This document shows positions 5,842 through 6,787 of a stretch of 6,787 bases of DNA, in pieces. Source of the DNA: Rickettsiales bacterium (GTDB lineage: Bacteria > Pseudomonadota > Alphaproteobacteria > Rickettsiales > JANQQO01); the NCBI GenBank assembly GCA_028289305.1, contig JANQQO010000262.1:1-6787 (forward strand), read 5' to 3'. Both the position numbers and the translations under genes were made by a program. Below the pieces are notes generated by a model. That model saw only the letters and a list, made by a program, of their open reading frames with translations. It searched no databases and was not told the origin of the DNA. Each line of letters opens with the position of its first letter. Within the stretch, counting starts at the first letter, position 1.

Positions 5842-5858
5842 AAGAGTTAGAAGCTCTT
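5842..5858 (+). promoter_or_regulatory. Hairpin abutting the DUF465 start codon
   Basis: AAGAG (5842-5846) and CTCTT (5854-5858) pair around the 7-base loop TTAGAAG, ending at the base before ATG 5859. The only Shine-Dalgarno-like sequence, AGAAG (5849-5853), is in the loop. It may present or mask the ribosome site. A five-pair stem is weak. Confidence 0.35.
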
Positions 5859-6062
5859 ATGGAAGAAGAAACACATATTCTTGAAGAAGTAGATAAGCTG
5901 AATACGCAACACCGATCGCTGGATGATCATATTGCTGAGCTAGAGCATAGCGGTAATATGAAAGACCAGCTGCAGCTGCGGCGCCTGAAAAAAATGAAGC
6001 TGCAGATCAAAGATCGTGTGACATATCTAGAAAGCTTGCTATACCCTGATATCATCGCCTAA
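5859..6062 (+). CDS. DUF465 / YdcH-family small helical protein
   Basis: A 67-residue, highly charged, all-helical protein. The sequence from 13 to 52 (KLNTQHRSLDDHIAEL, then QLRRLKKMKLQIKD) matches the DUF465 pattern: His18 and Leu21-Asp22 in the first helix, a turn near 31-33, then a basic second helix ending in LKD-type residues (KMKLQIKD). It ends LLYPDIIA, as I recall from alphaproteobacterial members. The likely structure is a helical hairpin or short coiled coil. The family has no established function. ATG 5859 is the only possible start, because the frame has a TAA at 5832-5834 and no other start codon between. The position directly before purE–purK is common in alphaproteobacteria, but a terminator separates them here. 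Confidence 0.88.
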   Translation: MEEETHILEEVDKLNTQHRSLDDHIAELEHSGNMKDQLQLRRLKKMKLQIKDRVTYLESLLYPDIIA

Positions 6063-6081
6063 TAAATTGGGCGTTCTTTTT
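6056..6081 (+). terminator. Rho-independent terminator overlapping the DUF465 stop codon
   Basis: CGCCTAA (6056-6062) pairs with TTGGGCG (6067-6073) around the loop TAAA, with one T·G pair, followed by TTCTTTTT (6074-6081). The stem uses the last codons and the stop codon of the DUF465 gene. A competing AT-rich inverted repeat, CTAATAAA (6059-6066) with TTTATTAG (6079-6086), could form an alternative hairpin. Confidence 0.7.
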
Positions 6082-6097
6082 ATTAGTGAGATATAAA
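6067..6097 (+). promoter_or_regulatory. Possible weak promoter for purEK
   Basis: TATAAA (6092-6097) is a good -10 candidate. The best -35, TTGGGC (6067-6072), is 19 bases away and inside the terminator stem, so the match is poor. It would give purE a very short leader of about 15 bases. Confidence 0.25.
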
Positions 6098-6105
6098 CAG
6101 TTAGC

Positions 6106-6110
6106 GGAGA
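6106..6110 (+). promoter_or_regulatory. Ribosome binding site that selects the purE GTG start
   Basis: GGAGA lies 8 bases before GTG 6119. The conserved PurE core begins a few residues later (VVSIVMGSKSD), so this non-ATG start is well placed. Confidence 0.75.
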
Positions 6111-6118
6111 AGCAATAA

Positions 6119-6610
6119 GTGTCTTCGAATACATCACCAGTGGTTAGCATCGTTATGGGCAGTAAGTCTGATTGGGAGACGATGGAGCATGCTGCCGATA
6201 TGCTCGAAGAGCTTGGTGTGGCGCATGAAACCAAGGTGGTTTCCGCGCATCGCACGCCAAAGCGCCTCTATGAATATGCTTCCGACGCGCATGCGCGTGG
6301 TATTAAGGTGATTATTGCTGGCGCGGGTGGTGCTGCGCATTTGCCGGGCATGATTGCCTCGCTCACCACATTGCCAGTGCTCGGTGTGCCCGTGGAAAGC
6401 AAAGCGTTGAAAGGCCTGGATAGCCTGCTTTCTATTGCACAAATGCCGGGCGGTGTGCCGGTCGGCACGCTGGCGGTGGGTAAAGCGGGCGCTAAAAACG
6501 CAGGCCTGTTGGCGGCGTCTATCCTTGCTGTGTCAGATAGCACGATCGCCGACACACTCCAGCAATGGCGCGATGCCCAAACCGCAAACGTGCCGGAGCA
6601 GCCGGTCTAA
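6119..6610 (+). CDS. purE: 5-(carboxyamino)imidazole ribonucleotide mutase (class I PurE)
   Basis: A 163-residue protein of normal class I PurE length. GSKSD (14-18) binds the ribose phosphate, SAHRTP (42-47) carries the catalytic His44, and GAGGAAHLPGM (68-78) and PVESKALKGLDSLLSI, MPGGVPVGT, GKAGAKNAGLLAA are all conserved. PurE forms an octamer and moves the carboxyl group of N5-CAIR to give CAIR in purine synthesis. The presence of purK immediately downstream supports the N5-CAIR mutase type rather than the AIR carboxylase type. The start is GTG at 6119, set by the GGAGA ribosome site. purK begins at the base after the TAA stop, so the two are surely one transcript and probably translationally coupled. 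The last eight residues or so are not conserved. Confidence 0.96.
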   Translation: MSSNTSPVVSIVMGSKSDWETMEHAADMLEELGVAHETKVVSAHRTPKRLYEYASDAHARGIKVIIAGAGGAAHLPGMIASLTTLPVLGVPVESKALKGLDSLLSIAQMPGGVPVGTLAVGKAGAKNAGLLAASILAVSDSTIADTLQQWRDAQTANVPEQPV

Positions 6611-6787
6611 ATGTCCATGATTCCTCCCGGCAGCACCATTGGTATCATCGGCGGTGGCCAGCTGGGCCGGATGACGGCGATGGCCGCGGCCAGTCTTGGT
6701 TATAAAACCCAGATAGTCGGCGCAGGTGTGGTGATGCGCCACCTGGGTGGCCGGGCTTTCTTGCTCTGGGCAGAATATATGGGTTTT
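6611..6787 (+). CDS. purK: N5-CAIR synthetase PurK, N-terminus, disrupted after residue 33 and cut by the window end
   Basis: From ATG 6611 the frame reads PPGSTIGIIGGGQLGRMTAMAAASLGYKT: the glycine-rich start of the PurK pre-ATP-grasp domain. PurK uses ATP and bicarbonate to carboxylate AIR and hands N5-CAIR to PurE. GGAG (6595-6598) is 12 bases before 6611; ATG 6617 is an alternative start. After Thr33 (codon 6707-6709) the frame stays open but reads QIVGAGVVMRHLGG and onward, which does not resemble PurK. The expected continuation is found in frame on the reverse complement of 6787-6713: it begins KTHIFCPEQESPA and ends HHHTCADY. Thus the family-true part covers only about 6611-6711. The gene is either altered by a small inversion or its end here is a sequencing/assembly artefact; the organism probably has an intact purK. 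Confidence 0.85.
   Translation, partial: MSMIPPGSTIGIIGGGQLGRMTAMAAASLGYKTQIVGAGVVMRHLGGRAFLLWAEYMGF
6704..6711 (+). repeat. Left arm of 8-base inverted repeat around the reversed purK segment
   Basis: AAAACCCA at 6704-6711 is the exact reverse complement of TGGGTTTT at 6780-6787, the last eight bases of the window. The arms flank 68 bases that are reversed relative to the purK reading frame. Confidence 0.9.
6712..6779 (-). other. Inverted 68-base segment carrying the missing PurK residues
   Basis: The reverse complement of this stretch, joined to the left flank AAAACCCA, restores the PurK frame exactly: Lys-Thr-His-Ile-Phe-Cys-Pro-Glu, on through SPATQVAHHHT to CADY. Flipping it in place leaves an open frame running into the right arm (Leu-Gly-Phe). 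This shows directly that the DNA is in the wrong orientation relative to purK. Whether this is biological or an artefact is not decided by the window. Confidence 0.85.
6780..6787 (-). repeat. Right arm of the inverted repeat at the window end
   Basis: TGGGTTTT, reverse complement of 6704-6711. The window stops at the outer end of this arm, exactly where an inversion and a fold-back chimera would begin to differ. Confidence 0.9.

Noticed and set aside
6533..6742. 69-residue minus-strand open frame beginning MAHHHTCADY
   Set aside because: Not a gene. Its first ten or so residues are the reversed PurK segment; the rest is the antisense of purE and the purK start, with no family resemblance.
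6704..6787. A simple frameshift in purK
   Set aside because: The other two forward frames do not restore PurK similarity (one reads NPDSRRRC, the other hits a stop), whereas the reverse complement does so perfectly.
1..6787. Mobile element, prophage, CRISPR, toxin-antitoxin or defence system
   Set aside because: No transposase, integrase, repeat-spacer array or toxin motif was seen. All well-supported genes are core or conserved envelope genes.

Overview
The window looks like a piece of a chromosome from an alphaproteobacterium, at roughly 50% GC by eye. The evidence is the character of its proteins and their order: thiE–efp–suhB followed by a secreted coiled-coil/OmpA-like protein, a DUF465 (YdcH-type) protein directly before purE–purK, an IalB-family periplasmic protein, and a GTP cyclohydrolase II with a long degenerate N-terminal domain. 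GANTC sites (the CcrM target) are present but prove nothing alone. Almost everything is core housekeeping. I see no phage, transposon, CRISPR, RNA gene or defence system. I cannot name a genus. Both ends cut through genes.

Layout, left to right. Positions 1-141 are the end of thiE (+), followed by a hairpin terminator at 171-204. Next is a tight plus-strand cluster: efp (225-788), suhB (792-1610) and an exported 540-residue protein (1625-3247). Two minus-strand genes converge on that cluster: an IalB-like secreted protein (4440-3934) and tsaB (3909-3244). The stop codons of tsaB and the coiled-coil gene share one palindromic CTAG. A 179-base divergent intergenic region (4441-4619) separates ialB from ribA (4620-5735, +). 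After a regulatory-looking gap (5736-5858) come a DUF465 gene (5859-6062), a terminator overlapping its stop codon, purE (6119-6610, GTG start) and the start of purK (6611 onward).

How the genes work together: they serve separate core processes. thiE makes thiamine phosphate, ribA starts riboflavin synthesis, purK and purE carry out consecutive steps of purine synthesis (AIR to N5-CAIR to CAIR), efp rescues ribosomes at proline stretches, and tsaB takes part in t6A tRNA modification. The coiled-coil and IalB-like proteins carry signal peptides and act in the cell envelope.

The most notable anomaly is at the right edge. purK reads normally for 33 codons and then loses family resemblance. The lost PurK sequence is present, intact and in frame, on the opposite strand of the last 76 bases, and the reversed stretch (6712-6779) is bounded by 8-base inverted repeats. 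It is either a real short inversion or, more likely at a sequence end, a fold-back chimera. Secondary points are a perfect 18-base palindrome in the -35 region of an extended -10 promoter before the DUF465 gene, terminators placed very close upstream of efp and purE, and an OmpA-like domain without the usual peptidoglycan-binding aspartate.
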